DNA of 64,000 bases from Lineus longissimus (GCF_910592395.1 NC_088315.1:15919808-15983807); one strand, 5' to 3'; shown: positions 19,656 to 29,337, numbered from the stretch's first letter. The notes: generated from the letters alone by a model not told the origin. Numbers and translations are program-made.

Positions 19656-22600
19656 ATACTCTGTGCCAGAGATTCGTTAAAAAGGAACAGGTTAGAGTTA
19701 CGTCGAGGAATCTCATCATGTGGAACGCCACAAATGTGAAACCGGTTGGGGAGGCGCTCCTACCCCTACGCAATATTCGTACTGGAGAGGTGCAACATGT
19801 GAATTTTGTGGTTGTGCCAAATAATCTCTCATGCTTACTGGGCCTGAGTACTATTCAGAAAATGGGATTGATCACTGTTAACAATGACCGTTTTCTAGCG
19901 CAAGTAAGTTCTGCATCAAAGCTTGGTGACCTTGGGGAAACGCACCTCAGGGTGAATCCCGAAGTGAAACCACGAGCTTTACCTTGCAAAAATGTGCCGA
20001 AAGCGCTAAACACTGGCGTCAAAGAAGAATTAGACAGACTTGTAGAACTTGGTGTCATGACCGCTGTGTCAGAACCAACGGAATGGGTGAGCCAAATGGC
20101 CGTTGTCAAAAAGTCTAATGGCAAGCTAAGAATCTGTATCGATCCCCAACCACTGAATGAAGCCCTTATGAGGGAACATTATAAACTCCCAACACTAGAT
20201 GATATTTTGCCTATGCTAAACAGGGCAAAAGTGTTTAGTAAACTTGACGTGAAAAACGCATTCTGGCACGTGAGGTTAGATCATGAATCAAGTCTCCTTA
20301 CTACGATGATCACTCCGTTTGGTCGTTATCGCTGGCTTCGTTTGCCATTCGGTCTTAAAGTCAGTAGTGAAATATTTCAGCGTAAGCTAGCAGAAGCGCT
20401 GAGTGGTTTGGATGGTGTTTTCACAATTGCGGACGATATCACCGTAGCGGGTTGTGGAGCATCAAGAGATGAAGCTCTAAAGGACAACGATCGGAAACTG
20501 CAGAGACTCTATGCACGCTGTGATGAGCGACACATTGTGCTAAACGATGATAAGAAGGAAGTTGGTAAAACTGAGATCCAATTTCATGGACATCGCTTCA
20601 CTGACGAAGGTGTAAAACCTGATGAACAGAAAATAGAGGCAATAACGAAAATGCCTGCCCCTACTGATATCGCTGGCGTGAAACAGTTGTGCGGCATGAT
20701 ACAGTACATGTTTCGTTTCTTACCAAATCTCGCCAATGATTTGGGACCAATTCGTGCACTTACTAGAAAGGGAGCCGAATGGAGTTGGTCTACTGCCTGT
20801 GAACAAGCGTTTCAAACTGTCAACAAAAAGCTAACCGAGGCTCCTGTGCTAGCCTATTTTGACTCGAGTAAAGAAATAAAACTTCAAACTGATAGCAGTA
20901 AGGATGGGATGGGAGCAGTTTTGATGCAAGAGGGACGCCTAGTAGAATATGCATCACGTTCCCTCTCTAATGCGCAGCGATCTTGGGCTCAAATTGAAAA
21001 GGAACTGTTGTCGGTATGTTTTGGTTTAGAGCGCTTCGACCAGTACACATATGGGACGAAAGTAATTGTGGAAAATGACCACAAGCCTTTAGCGTCAATC
21101 CTGAGGAAACCACTGAACCAAGCGCCAAAACGGCTCCAGTCATTACTAATGCGCCTGCATCGCTATGACGTTGACTTTCAATTTCTGAAGGGATCTGAAC
21201 TCGTCATAGCAGATACCCTTAGTCGAGCATTCCTTGAAACCCTGGATGAGAGACCAAGAGTCATGAACATTGACTTTTTTCCGAACATTTCAGATGCCAG
21301 ACTAGAAGAAGTTCGTGACGTCACTGCACGTGATCCTACTACGAAAACTCTCGTGTGTCTAATTCAGAATGGCTGGCCAGACACTAAACAAGACACTCCG
21401 ATAGAGGCTAAGCCATATTTTGACTTTAGAGACTCTCTTAGCTGTGAAAGTGGAATCATACTCAAGGGAGAAGCTATCCTTATCCCCAGTGACCTACGTG
21501 GCGATATAAAGCAGCGTTTGCATTCCGCTCACCTGGGACTGAACAGTATGCTCCGACGCGCTCGAGGTCTCGTGTTTTGGCCAGGACTTGCGCAAGATAT
21601 TAAGCAAATGGTCGATACATGTGAGCCGTGCCAAGAGCTTAGGGCCCGTAGCCCTAAGGAACCACTGATCCCTCAGGATGATGGTCAAAGACCTTGGGAC
21701 AAAGTGGGAGCAGACATTTTTGAGATTTCTGGTCGCCAGTACTTAGTTACTGTGGATTTCTTCTCCAACTTAATCGAGGTTGACTTCTTGCCAACAATCA
21801 CTAGCTCTCAAGTGATAAATGTGCTGAAGAAACACTTTGCTAGATATGGCATCCCGCGTATATTCCAAAGTGACCCCGGATCTCAACTGACATCTAGTGA
21901 ATTCCGAAAATTCATGAAGGACTGGGGAATCATTTATATCGAGTCGTCCCCAGGACATCATTCTGCTAACGGTCGAGCAGAAGCCGCTGTAAAGATCGCA
22001 AAGCAACTTTTGATAAAGGCGCGGAAAACAAGAACTGATCCAAACATTGCCTTGCTAGAACTTAGGAACACTCCTAGAGAGGACACAGGACAAAGTCCTA
22101 CTGAAATGCTCCTCGGACACAAAACTAGGTCAGTCATCCCATATATGGAAAAGGGCGACATTGAAGTGTCAAAAGGTAGAGAAATGCGCAAAAGTGCTAT
22201 GAAACGAAGTCATGATAAGAAGGCATGCGCACTACCAAAGCTGTCAGTGGGACAGAGTGTTTATTTTGAGAAGAAGGAAAAGGAAAGGTGGATCCTTGGA
22301 AAAGTAGTTCAAATACTTGGCAATCGCACGTACTTGATAGAAAGTCGTGCTGGGGGAGTATACCGTCGCAACCGGTCTCAAATGCGACACACTTCTGTAC
22401 CTTTTGTGCGTGAACCACTATTCCTGTTTCCTCCTCCGCCTGTATCAGGATCTGGAAATTCTACTGGCAACGCTGATCATTCTGTTGAAAGTGCGCCAAC
22501 AATTCAACCTTCTCATGGTTCTAATGAGACAGGCGCAACTGATTCAAATTCTGATGAGAGTACATCTGGTGCGGTTCAGCCCACTGATGCGCCAACAAGA

Positions 22601-22657
22601 CGCAGTTCAAGAGTGAGCAAGCCACCAAAATACCTAGCAGATTATGTTCCAAAGTGA
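19637..22657 (+). CDS. pol: pol polyprotein of the Gypsy element (protease, RT, RNase H, integrase)
   Basis: The frame is -1 relative to gag and overlaps its end. The protease active site LDTGAEVNTLC starts at 19634, just before the first GTG codon of the long frame. Reverse transcriptase follows (KVFSKLDVKNAFWHVRL, FGRYRWLRLPFGL), with IADD at about residue 262 in place of the usual YxDD. RNase H has QTDSSKDGMGAVL at about 412 and WAQIEKELL. Integrase has an HHCC finger (HSAHLG ... CEPCQ, about 624-660) and the acids in GADIF, SDPGSQ and NGRAEAAV (about 687, 740 and 775). A basic tail ends RRSSRVSKPPKYLADYVPK. All catalytic acids seem present. The frame change from gag shows no standard slippery heptamer, so a lost base is as likely as programmed shifting. 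Confidence 0.9.
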   Translation, partial: DTGAEVNTLCQRFVKKEQVRVTSRNLIMWNATNVKPVGEALLPLRNIRTGEVQHVNFVVVPNNLSCLLGLSTIQKMGLITVNNDRFLAQVSSASKLGDLGETHLRVNPEVKPRALPCKNVPKALNTGVKEELDRLVELGVMTAVSEPTEWVSQMAVVKKSNGKLRICIDPQPLNEALMREHYKLPTLDDILPMLNRAKVFSKLDVKNAFWHVRLDHESSLLTTMITPFGRYRWLRLPFGLKVSSEIFQRKLAEALSGLDGVFTIADDITVAGCGASRDEALKDNDRKLQRLYARCDERHIVLNDDKKEVGKTEIQFHGHRFTDEGVKPDEQKIEAITKMPAPTDIAGVKQLCGMIQYMFRFLPNLANDLGPIRALTRKGAEWSWSTACEQAFQTVNKKLTEAPVLAYFDSSKEIKLQTDSSKDGMGAVLMQEGRLVEYASRSLSNAQRSWAQIEKELLSVCFGLERFDQYTYGTKVIVENDHKPLASILRKPLNQAPKRLQSLLMRLHRYDVDFQFLKGSELVIADTLSRAFLETLDERPRVMNIDFFPNISDARLEEVRDVTARDPTTKTLVCLIQNGWPDTKQDTPIEAKPYFDFRDSLSCESGIILKGEAILIPSDLRGDIKQRLHSAHLGLNSMLRRARGLVFWPGLAQDIKQMVDTCEPCQELRARSPKEPLIPQDDGQRPWDKVGADIFEISGRQYLVTVDFFSNLIEVDFLPTITSSQVINVLKKHFARYGIPRIFQSDPGSQLTSSEFRKFMKDWGIIYIESSPGHHSANGRAEAAVKIAKQLLIKARKTRTDPNIALLELRNTPREDTGQSPTEMLLGHKTRSVIPYMEKGDIEVSKGREMRKSAMKRSHDKKACALPKLSVGQSVYFEKKEKERWILGKVVQILGNRTYLIESRAGGVYRRNRSQMRHTSVPFVREPLFLFPPPPVSGSGNSTGNADHSVESAPTIQPSHGSNETGATDSNSDESTSGAVQPTDAPTRRSSRVSKPPKYLADYVPK

Positions 22658-23117
22658 TGTTTTGTTTGATTTTTGATCAATGAAAATGAGTGAAACTACT
22701 GTAGTAGATTTAGGTTATGTCCTGCGATGAGTATTGTAATTGACTGGGTAAAGATGGACAATATTAAATTTACATGTTCTGCATTCATACTATATTCATG
22801 GAGGCATTTTGTGGACTTTTCAAAACAAGATTCCTTATAGACCATGTTCACTGAGTCAGTGATATTTAGCATTTGTGAGTTTGAAATTTGTAGTTTAGTG
22901 GATTAGACTCTACCAAATAGTTAAGACATCAGTCTTGTCAGCTTAAGTCCGATTACTGAGATTTTGAGTTCTAAGTTCGAGCATTGGGTGATTAATAGTT
23001 CTGCGAAAGTGATTGTTCTCATATAAACTCTTTTCTTAAGTCAGTGTATCCGTTTGAATAATTGTTTTAGTTGAACCTTCTCTGTACTGATATGTGTACT
23101 ATCTAAAAAAGGGAGGA
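22658..23117 (+). other. 3' noncoding region and polypurine tract of the Gypsy element
   Basis: 460 bp without a reading frame lead to AAAAAAGGGAGGA at about 23105-23117, directly before the TG of the right LTR. That purine run is the expected primer for plus-strand DNA synthesis. Confidence 0.75.
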
Positions 23118-23309
23118 TGTTGCGTGATGCTATTATACAGTTATCAATATTTGTTTCTGTCTTCGGTTGAAGTGTGAGACACCCGGTCGTTCTGGAATTA
23201 GTGTTGTTGTTGTCGTTGTAACAGCATGGTTGCTCAGCAATAATAAATTAGTAGTCTTCCTCCGATATAAGTCTCCGTTCTATTGCTACTGGCCCTGCCC
23301 AACGAAACA
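23118..23309 (+). repeat. 3' LTR of the Gypsy element
   Basis: It is 192 bp and matches the left LTR except at 23241. It ends CA and is followed by CACTG, the copy of the target site. Confidence 0.92.
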
Positions 23310-23314
23310 CACTG

Positions 23315-24890
23315 ACATGGTGGCCCATTAATGTCCCGATAAGTTTCCAACTGTATTGATGTGTCAATTACACCCATTTGGTCAAACCTGTTTCATTGTC
23401 TGTGAGATATGGTGTTCATAAGAATGGGCTAAACTTGTTTATTGACTGAAGTGTAAAAAAACATTGATGAAGGTACTCCAATACAGCAATACTTATATGG
23501 AAAGAATACCCTTCGGAAAAAAAGAAAGATAATCTTTTGGGGACATCACAGACCAACATATTAAATTATTCCAGGAGGGACAAGAAGTGCCAATGATTCA
23601 AGTGAGGGAAAAGACACTTCAGAAAATTGAACTCTTCGACAACAATAGTCAGTCCCTCCCCAAAACAATAACAATATAACACCTTAAACATTTCGCGATC
23701 ACCTTGGTAGAAACGTTTGGAAAGAGCAACTTAGGTGAAACTCCAATAACCTAAACAATAAACGATACAGCTTCGATCTGTTCAAACGACATGAACGATA
23801 ACGCTTAATGCCGCCTTCGCGTCAATTCTGTCGAAAGCTAGCTCCGTCGCAATGCCTGTGTGAATCTGTACCATTTGTATAATGTATATAATGTCGAACG
23901 AGGCAGTTTTCATAGTTTTCTATGCCTCAGTCACATCTGCCTTTATGTACAGTTTTGCTCTCTGCCTGCTACGGGCTACGACAGTCCCAACTTATATGTG
24001 CTAATTCAGTGTTTCCTAGTTAAATGAGTTGCAAGAAAATGTGCTAAAGGCGTATGAAGAAGGCAAGGATGTGCAAATTTGTTCAAAAACGGCGAGTGGG
24101 AAGTCACTTACTCACTAACGTATCAAGAGACTATAATGGCTCCAACCTGTGTTCGACCAATCGTGATTCCTCTGCTGAGCATTATTATTAACTGTGTCAA
24201 CTGTGTTGATATGTATAAAGGAATTAAAGGGCACATAATTTTGGCACCTAACTTTTGACACAAAATTCTAAAGTAAGACAAAGACAATGTCAGTATCATC
24301 GTTTCCTTGTGAGAAAATGCCACTTGGGAACCGATCACAGCGAACACAAAGCTTGTAATGGCGTAATTCGGACACCAAAACTCCCGACAACTAGTTCAAA
24401 CGAATTCTCAGAATCGGAGAAATCTGTCCATTATCATGTCGGGCGATGACAGCAAGTTTTCTGGGTGAAATCGAACTTTGACGAAAACCACAAGACATCA
24501 CATGGGTGCGGCTCACCCCACAGGATCAGGACACAGATCAACAAAAGTCTAAAGTTCTCGAAGGCACTGAGTCTTAGCCAGGGTTTAGTTGTTCTAGAGA
24601 GATTCTAGCTTGTTTCGCTGCTGCATCAGCTCTTTCATTGAAAATAATGCCGCAGTATGCACGTCTGTCACCCAAGTTGTCTATCCACTCCTTCAATTTT
24701 CTCTTGATCTTGTTGATTTGCCCCTCTTTCAGTTTGTTCAGTTCTTTAACCAGGTTGAGGCAGTCCACGAAGTCTCTTCTTCCGAATATTACACATCCGG
24801 CAGGTGCTGCCACCTGGCATGTTTCGAACTAAAATATGCCAAACTGCATGAATCGTCTTAAAATGGTCACAACCAGAGACACACTTAGCT
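23315..24890. other. Intergenic stretch without supported genes
   Basis: Several short frames occur. One on the - strand (24574-24813) contains FNERADAAAKQA, which is faintly like the end of an RNase H domain, but the rest does not fit. No other structure is supported. Confidence 0.3.
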
Positions 24891-24895
24891 TGGTC

Positions 24896-25223
24896 ACTGT
24901 TCACTGCATGTCTACAGATACTCTAGCCTATAAAATAATAATGTTCGGAAAATTTCATCCAATTTTACAAAAAAACTAAAAATGTCCACATGTATCCCTC
25001 AGACTTTTTGGGTAGCTAAGACCATTCATAATGATATCTGGCAAAATTTTCTTCAAAAGTTTTATAAAATGTTGACTCTGCAGCACATTTTTACCAAGTG
25101 TCCTCATGTCACGCTCCTGTACATTGTTATGTGTATTGTACTACAATGCATGTAGAAGGGTCTTCCATGTCGTATCGAACATAGTGTATATTATAGAGTA
25201 TCTGTAGACATGCAGTGAACAGT
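24896..25223. mobile_element. MITE-like unit with perfect 29 bp inverted repeats
   Basis: The 29 bp starting ACTGTTCACTGCATGTCTAC at 24896-24924 recurs in exact reverse complement at 25195-25223. The 270 bp between them are AT-rich and noncoding. No target duplication is clear at either end. It may be a short non-autonomous DNA element or the remnant of a foldback repeat. Confidence 0.5.
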
Positions 25224-25546
25224 CACATCTCTGTTCCTTCACAGACTACTCTTTTTTATACTTACCTCAAGTAGACTGACATTTGTAGACTGACATTTGT
25301 TTTCTATAAATGAACCTTTAAACAACAATCCTAAAAATTCTCTTCTTCTTCGACAATCACAATGTATGTCCCCAAAACGATTTCTTACCAGACAGTCGAA
25401 GACAAAACCATGGCACCTCAAAAACAACATTTACACAATTCACAAAAGAGAGTCAGATGAACACAAACAATATCAGGTCACTGCTGTCTCAGAGAGTCAA
25501 TAAACTTCATTGGTATGTGATTGTGTTCAAGATGAATCAACCAGAT

Positions 25547-25777
25547 CTTAAAGGGGGACTATAGGCAGGAGCAGGAGCAGAAGGGCTAATTTTGCCATCT
25601 GCAGGTGACTAATACACAAAGTAAGGGCCCTGGGTCATATCAGATTCGGCACTAAATATGTTACTAGTACCAGCGTGAATCATTTCGACATACTTTGAGA
25701 TATGAGATACCCCTATTGGCGACCTTTTGTAACTTAATCTGGCCTGCCTAGGTGCTGCCTATATTGTCCCTTTAAAG
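25547..25777. mobile_element. MITE-like unit with CTTAAAGGG termini
   Basis: CTTAAAGGGGGACTATAGGC at 25547 faces the near-complement GCCTATATTGTCCCTTTAAAG ending at 25777. The inner 190 bp have no reading frame. The ends resemble those of the unit at 7495-7612. Confidence 0.5.
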
Positions 25778-25919
25778 CTGACATGCATGCATAAAACAGG
25801 GCTTTTCAACTTCTCCTCGGAGCGGGTTGTCGCTGTAGTGAATGTCTCTGATGTAGAGATAATGCCGCGAAAATCATGCGACGACCCCCATCACACTTTT
25901 TGGGATTGCAAATTATTTC

Positions 25920-26700
25920 TTACCATAGGAAAGTCTATACAACACCACTGAGTCTGTCGTCGTCGTCTGTATCCTGTTTCAAAAACAGTGGTATGTTTCT
26001 TAACATGTAGCATGTTTCAGAGCCAGAGCTATGAACTTGAAACTTTGTACGAAGGATACCCCAGGTCAGGTGACCTCTAACACTGAATTTCGGTCCGATC
26101 TTATTCCTGACTTGGCCACCAGAGGGCCAAATGTGGAAACTTAAAAAGTGTGATATCTCTCTTGTAAATGACTTGTTTTCGATAATATTTTTATGGTAGG
26201 TACTCCAAGGAAGGATACATCACGTATTGTATGTGTTTTTGATTTGATCTACTTTTCAACGTCACAGAGCTCAATTGGCTAATATTGGCCGTTTCAGTGT
26301 AACTATGGACGTTTCTTAACCGCTAAAGCTATGACCTTGAAACTTGGTACACATATTCCCTATGTCAGATAACCTCCGACGCCGAAATTTGGTTTGATCT
26401 GATTCCCGACTTGGCCAACAGGGGTGTCAAAACTGAAAATGTAAAAAAGTGCAATATCTTGCTTAACTATAACTTGTTTTCGATGATATATTTATCTGGT
26501 AGGTACTCTGAGCAAGGCTACATCACATATCCTACGGGTTTTTGATTTGACCTACTTTTCTAGATCAAAGAGGTGAAATGGCTAAAGTTGAGTGTAACAA
26601 TGGCACATTTCTAAAATGTTACAGCTAATAAATTGAAACTGGGCAAACATGACCCTCTGGGAGAGATAACTTCCCGACACCAAATTTCGGTCCAACATAA
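25920..26700 (-). repeat. Copies of the 310 bp-type satellite-like repeat, inverted orientation
   Basis: Two full units and a partial one share ATGACCTTGAAACTTGGTAC-like segments, GATCTGATTCCCGACTTGGC, ACTTGTTTTCGAT and GGTAGGTACTC. They are reverse complements of the block at 12430-13300. The right unit is interrupted by a Harbinger transposase fragment. Confidence 0.6.
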
Positions 26701-26708
26701 TGCAGCAG

Positions 26709-27026
26709 TCAATCAGAACCCTGTGACCCCCCGTCCTCTTCTGTGGGCCATTTGATAAAGTCATCTTTGATGCCAACCAGGGCATTACTAACTGCCACGA
26801 CAATTTTGCTTGCTGTGCCCTTATCGTATCCCTGTAAATCTCCAAAGATTTGGAGAAAAGACCCTGAGGCGTAAAAGCGAAGGGCTAACATCACTTGCCT
26901 TTCAGCAGAGAGGCTTTTGTTTCGCCTGGTAGGCCTCTCCAGTTTGTCCCTTATCAAGTCAGTGATGTAAATAATACTTAACCTGCTGAATCTATATCGT
27001 TTTCTTAACCCTTCATCATCATATAT
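26709..27026 (-). pseudogene. N-terminal fragment of a PIF/Harbinger (HARBI1-like) transposase
   Basis: The - strand reads [18 protein letters not shown], then [40 protein letters not shown] and [25 protein letters not shown]. This is the helical N-terminal part of HARBI1-like nucleases, including the helix-turn-helix-like D(K)GT(A/V)SK segment. The frame ends after [11 protein letters not shown], where the catalytic domain should begin. The fragment is flanked on both sides by satellite-like repeat sequence, so it is a truncated insertion or a deletion product. The first residues of the open frame come from the repeat, not from the transposase. Confidence 0.7.
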
Positions 27027-27520
27027 GTCCTGTGTACAAAGTTTCAGGTTCATAGCCCTAGGCTAAGGAAACATGCTACTGTTTTTGAAACAGGATACAA
27101 CGGACGACGACGGACACTGCGGTGCTGCATAGACTCCCCTACAGACAGCCAAAAGGAAAACTCTGCAATAATAAGGTATTTGGGGGTCAGGGACAAGTTG
27201 GATAGAGTTGAATTTTATCCAATTAAGGCGGTTTGTTTCAAAAGTATTATAAATGATATATTATGCGTATTCTTCGACGTAATGAAATTCCAGATCTTTT
27301 TGATGAATTGAAGAGGCATGTTGATTTTGATACTGAAGAAAAAGTATATCGTTATGTATATGATGGTGCTATAAAACGTATAATCGTCAGCCTTTCTTGG
27401 CCAATAGCAGAAACTTGGGCCTGATGATGAACATAAACTGGTACCAGCCGATTGACAACAGGTCAGACTACTGTTTTGGGAGAGATACATTTTGTTATAA
27501 TGAATTTGCCTAGATGGAAA
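27027..27520 (+). pseudogene. tnp2-like transposase relic, copy next to receptor B
   Basis: After the noncoding repeat (GTTTTTGAAACAGGATAC) the frame reads RRNEIPDLFDELKRHVDFDT and EEKVYRYVYDGAI. A small deletion follows, and then PFLANSRNLGLMMNINWYQP with IDNRSDY. Codons for FVIMNLPRW stand at 27491-27517 in another frame. Of the relics in this window this one keeps the most of the motif series that identifies the family. It corresponds to 13590-13866 in duplication copy A. Confidence 0.6.
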
Positions 27521-27522
27521 AT

Positions 27523-28023
27523 GTAATAAGTCTCCGCCACGCCCGATAGGGGTTCGGCGGAGAGTTTTGTGTTAGGAGGCAAATTCTACCCCCCAGTTAC
27601 AACCGGTGCCTAGGTACAACAATGTATATCTCTGTACACTGTGTATGCATTACGGCCCGGTCTGGAGTCGCGGTTCCGGTGAGGGATCTTTTAGCGAATT
27701 TAGGCATAAAATAAAAATAATAATTGCGCTAACTTTATTTGTACATTTTGTAGATGTGCAGTTTCATAATTTTTCTTGCGCGATTTCTAGCGGTTTTTCC
27801 ACAAAGTGCAAACAGTTTTACGACTTCTAACGTATTCTGGTCCACGCCATTTTGTGTGCATCGTGTACCAGTTTATTCTTCGTTTTTCTGAAATGTAGCC
27901 GCCACCTCCATCACCTCCCTCACATAAGAGCCCTGAAATCATCCAACATCCCCCTCATGCCACTCCCAAACATTCATCCGTGGCGGAGACTCCAGAGTCC
28001 GCACGCAGACTCAGCGCTATTTC
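27523..28023. mobile_element. 500 bp insertion present only in duplication copy B
   Basis: In copy A the sequence runs from ATGGAAAATGTA directly to GTTGTATAAT. In copy B about 500 bp stand between them, bordered by TA on both sides. Near its left end GTCTCCGCCACG (27530-27541) is the exact reverse complement of CGTGGCGGAGAC (27979-27990). The left end can also fold on itself (TCTCCGCC with GGCGGAGA). No reading frame is convincing. It behaves like a small mobile element that arrived after the duplication. Confidence 0.55.
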
Positions 28024-28212
28024 TAGTTGTATAATTCAGGTTGATCTCAAAATACATTCATAAATTTCTCAAAATGCATTTGATTGATCTTGTTAGCAAA
28101 ATATGATAGGGCCAAAATGCCATTTGCTTTGCCCTTTATCCACGCTACAGCCACCCATACAGACCTGGCAAGTGAGTATTGTTTCCTGAGGCTGTGGAGC
28201 TTAAAAAGAGTA

Positions 28213-29337
28213 TTAATTTACCTTGGCACCTCTCTGACCACAGAACATGAGGAAAACTTCCCGACGAAATTTTGTTCCACTTATACAATACAGTAGAAAA
28301 TTTATTGCATTATTAAGATAAAGAAGTAGGTTTGTTATAGTATAGCTAAGAAGATGTTGTGCAAACTGTTCTGATTTCTTGTCTAAAATTTTTACATGTC
28401 CATCAAAAATCTGATTTATACTGATGGGCAACGTCAGTAAAAGGAACATAACGCTTACTGTGGTCAGCATGCGCGTCATGTTCGTCAACTGGTCTGAATG
28501 ACTATCTGATATCCCAACTGGACTCTGGAGACGCTTGAGTTGTCTTTGCCCTTGAATTACACGGTTTAGAATTAAACAGTTACAGCATGCTATGATAATG
28601 AAAGGTAGTCCAGAATAGACTAAGAAGTCGATCCAGAACCAAATATTCTTCCAGAATCTGAAGTACGCATCAGATACAGGAGCGCAATTCCTCTCCTTTC
28701 CGACAAGTCGTGCAAAGAAAAGAACGTGTGAATTCAGAGCGCAAAGAAAAACAACTGATATAGATAAAACAAGACAAGTGTATTTTCTTGTGCATATGAT
28801 CTTGGCCCTCAAGGGATAAGAAACTGATATCCATCTCTCCGCTGTTAACAGTGTGAGGGTCCAAGAAGCTAAATCCTTGAATAGGTATGTTAAGAACACA
28901 TGTAATGGACAAGATACCATTGTTAGGCTTCGGACATCTAACTCAAACATTTTTAGTACCCACTGACGGAGAAGTCCAGTCAACAGCATGGCAGTATCAG
29001 CAAGAGCAAGACTAGTAAGTAGTATTCTGGTTGAACAATTCCCAAATTTTCTATGAAATAGGACAAGAATAGTCAAAACATTCAAGGCTGTTCCTGCTAG
29101 GATCAAAATGGGAGAGATGCATTTCCAAAGAATCACATGAAGTCTCCATTCCCAAAACTGATTCATGTACTCATTGAACAATTGGGATGTATTCTCTGTT
29201 GCTAGCGTGACAATTGGGTCCGTGATAAGACCAAGTAGTTCATGGGCTGATTCGGTGAATAAGTGTTCATCATGCACAGCAGTCCCTGCTGGGGGGGAAA
29301 TCACTCTGAGGGACATTTCAAAATTCGGAATAATCAC
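28213..29337 (-). CDS. Rhodopsin-family (class A) G protein-coupled receptor, copy B
   Basis: This single-exon frame of 374 codons has the same seven-helix layout as copy A: LALAD in TM2, ERW after TM3, Cys in TM3 and loop 2, GLPF in TM5, LTLP in TM6, NNAINFLLYCISG in TM7 and FRREV after it. About 37 residues differ from copy A. Apart from the first 25 residues, the half up to TM4 is almost unchanged. Most changes lie from TM4 on: loop 2, TM5, loop 3 (NRVIQGQRQLKRLQ against NHVTHGARQRKHLQ), TM6 and loop 3 outside (PISINQIFDGHVK against PVCIHHLFDGNVN). Changes in these parts could alter ligand choice or coupling. Intact and probably functional; ligand unknown. Confidence 0.88.
   Translation of the reverse strand: MIIPNFEMSLRVISPPAGTAVHDEHLFTESAHELLGLITDPIVTLATENTSQLFNEYMNQFWEWRLHVILWKCISPILILAGTALNVLTILVLFHRKFGNCSTRILLTSLALADTAMLLTGLLRQWVLKMFELDVRSLTMVSCPLHVFLTYLFKDLASWTLTLLTAERWISVSYPLRAKIICTRKYTCLVLSISVVFLCALNSHVLFFARLVGKERNCAPVSDAYFRFWKNIWFWIDFLVYSGLPFIIIACCNCLILNRVIQGQRQLKRLQSPVGISDSHSDQLTNMTRMLTTVSVMFLLLTLPISINQIFDGHVKILDKKSEQFAQHLLSYTITNLLLYLNNAINFLLYCISGTKFRREVFLMFCGQRGAKVN

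Larger units (their letters stand above)
18216..23309 (+). mobile_element. Complete Ty3/Gypsy LTR retrotransposon, 5.1 kb, very young
   Basis: The element runs from TGTTGCG at 18216 to CGAAACA at 23309 and is flanked by the 5 bp direct repeat CACTG (18211-18215 and 23310-23314). The two LTRs are each 192 bp and differ at one base (G at 18339, T at 23241). A TGG-starting primer-binding site follows the left LTR and a purine tract precedes the right one. Gag and Pol lie between. Order PR-RT-RH-IN places it in Ty3/Gypsy. The near-identity of the LTRs points to a recent insertion. Coding is damaged in two places, described under gag and pol. Confidence 0.92.

Noticed and set aside
24574-24813. 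Possible RNase H end of a LINE (FNERADAAAKQA)
   Set aside because: Only one short motif fits. The preceding residues lack the RNase H core and no RT is nearby.
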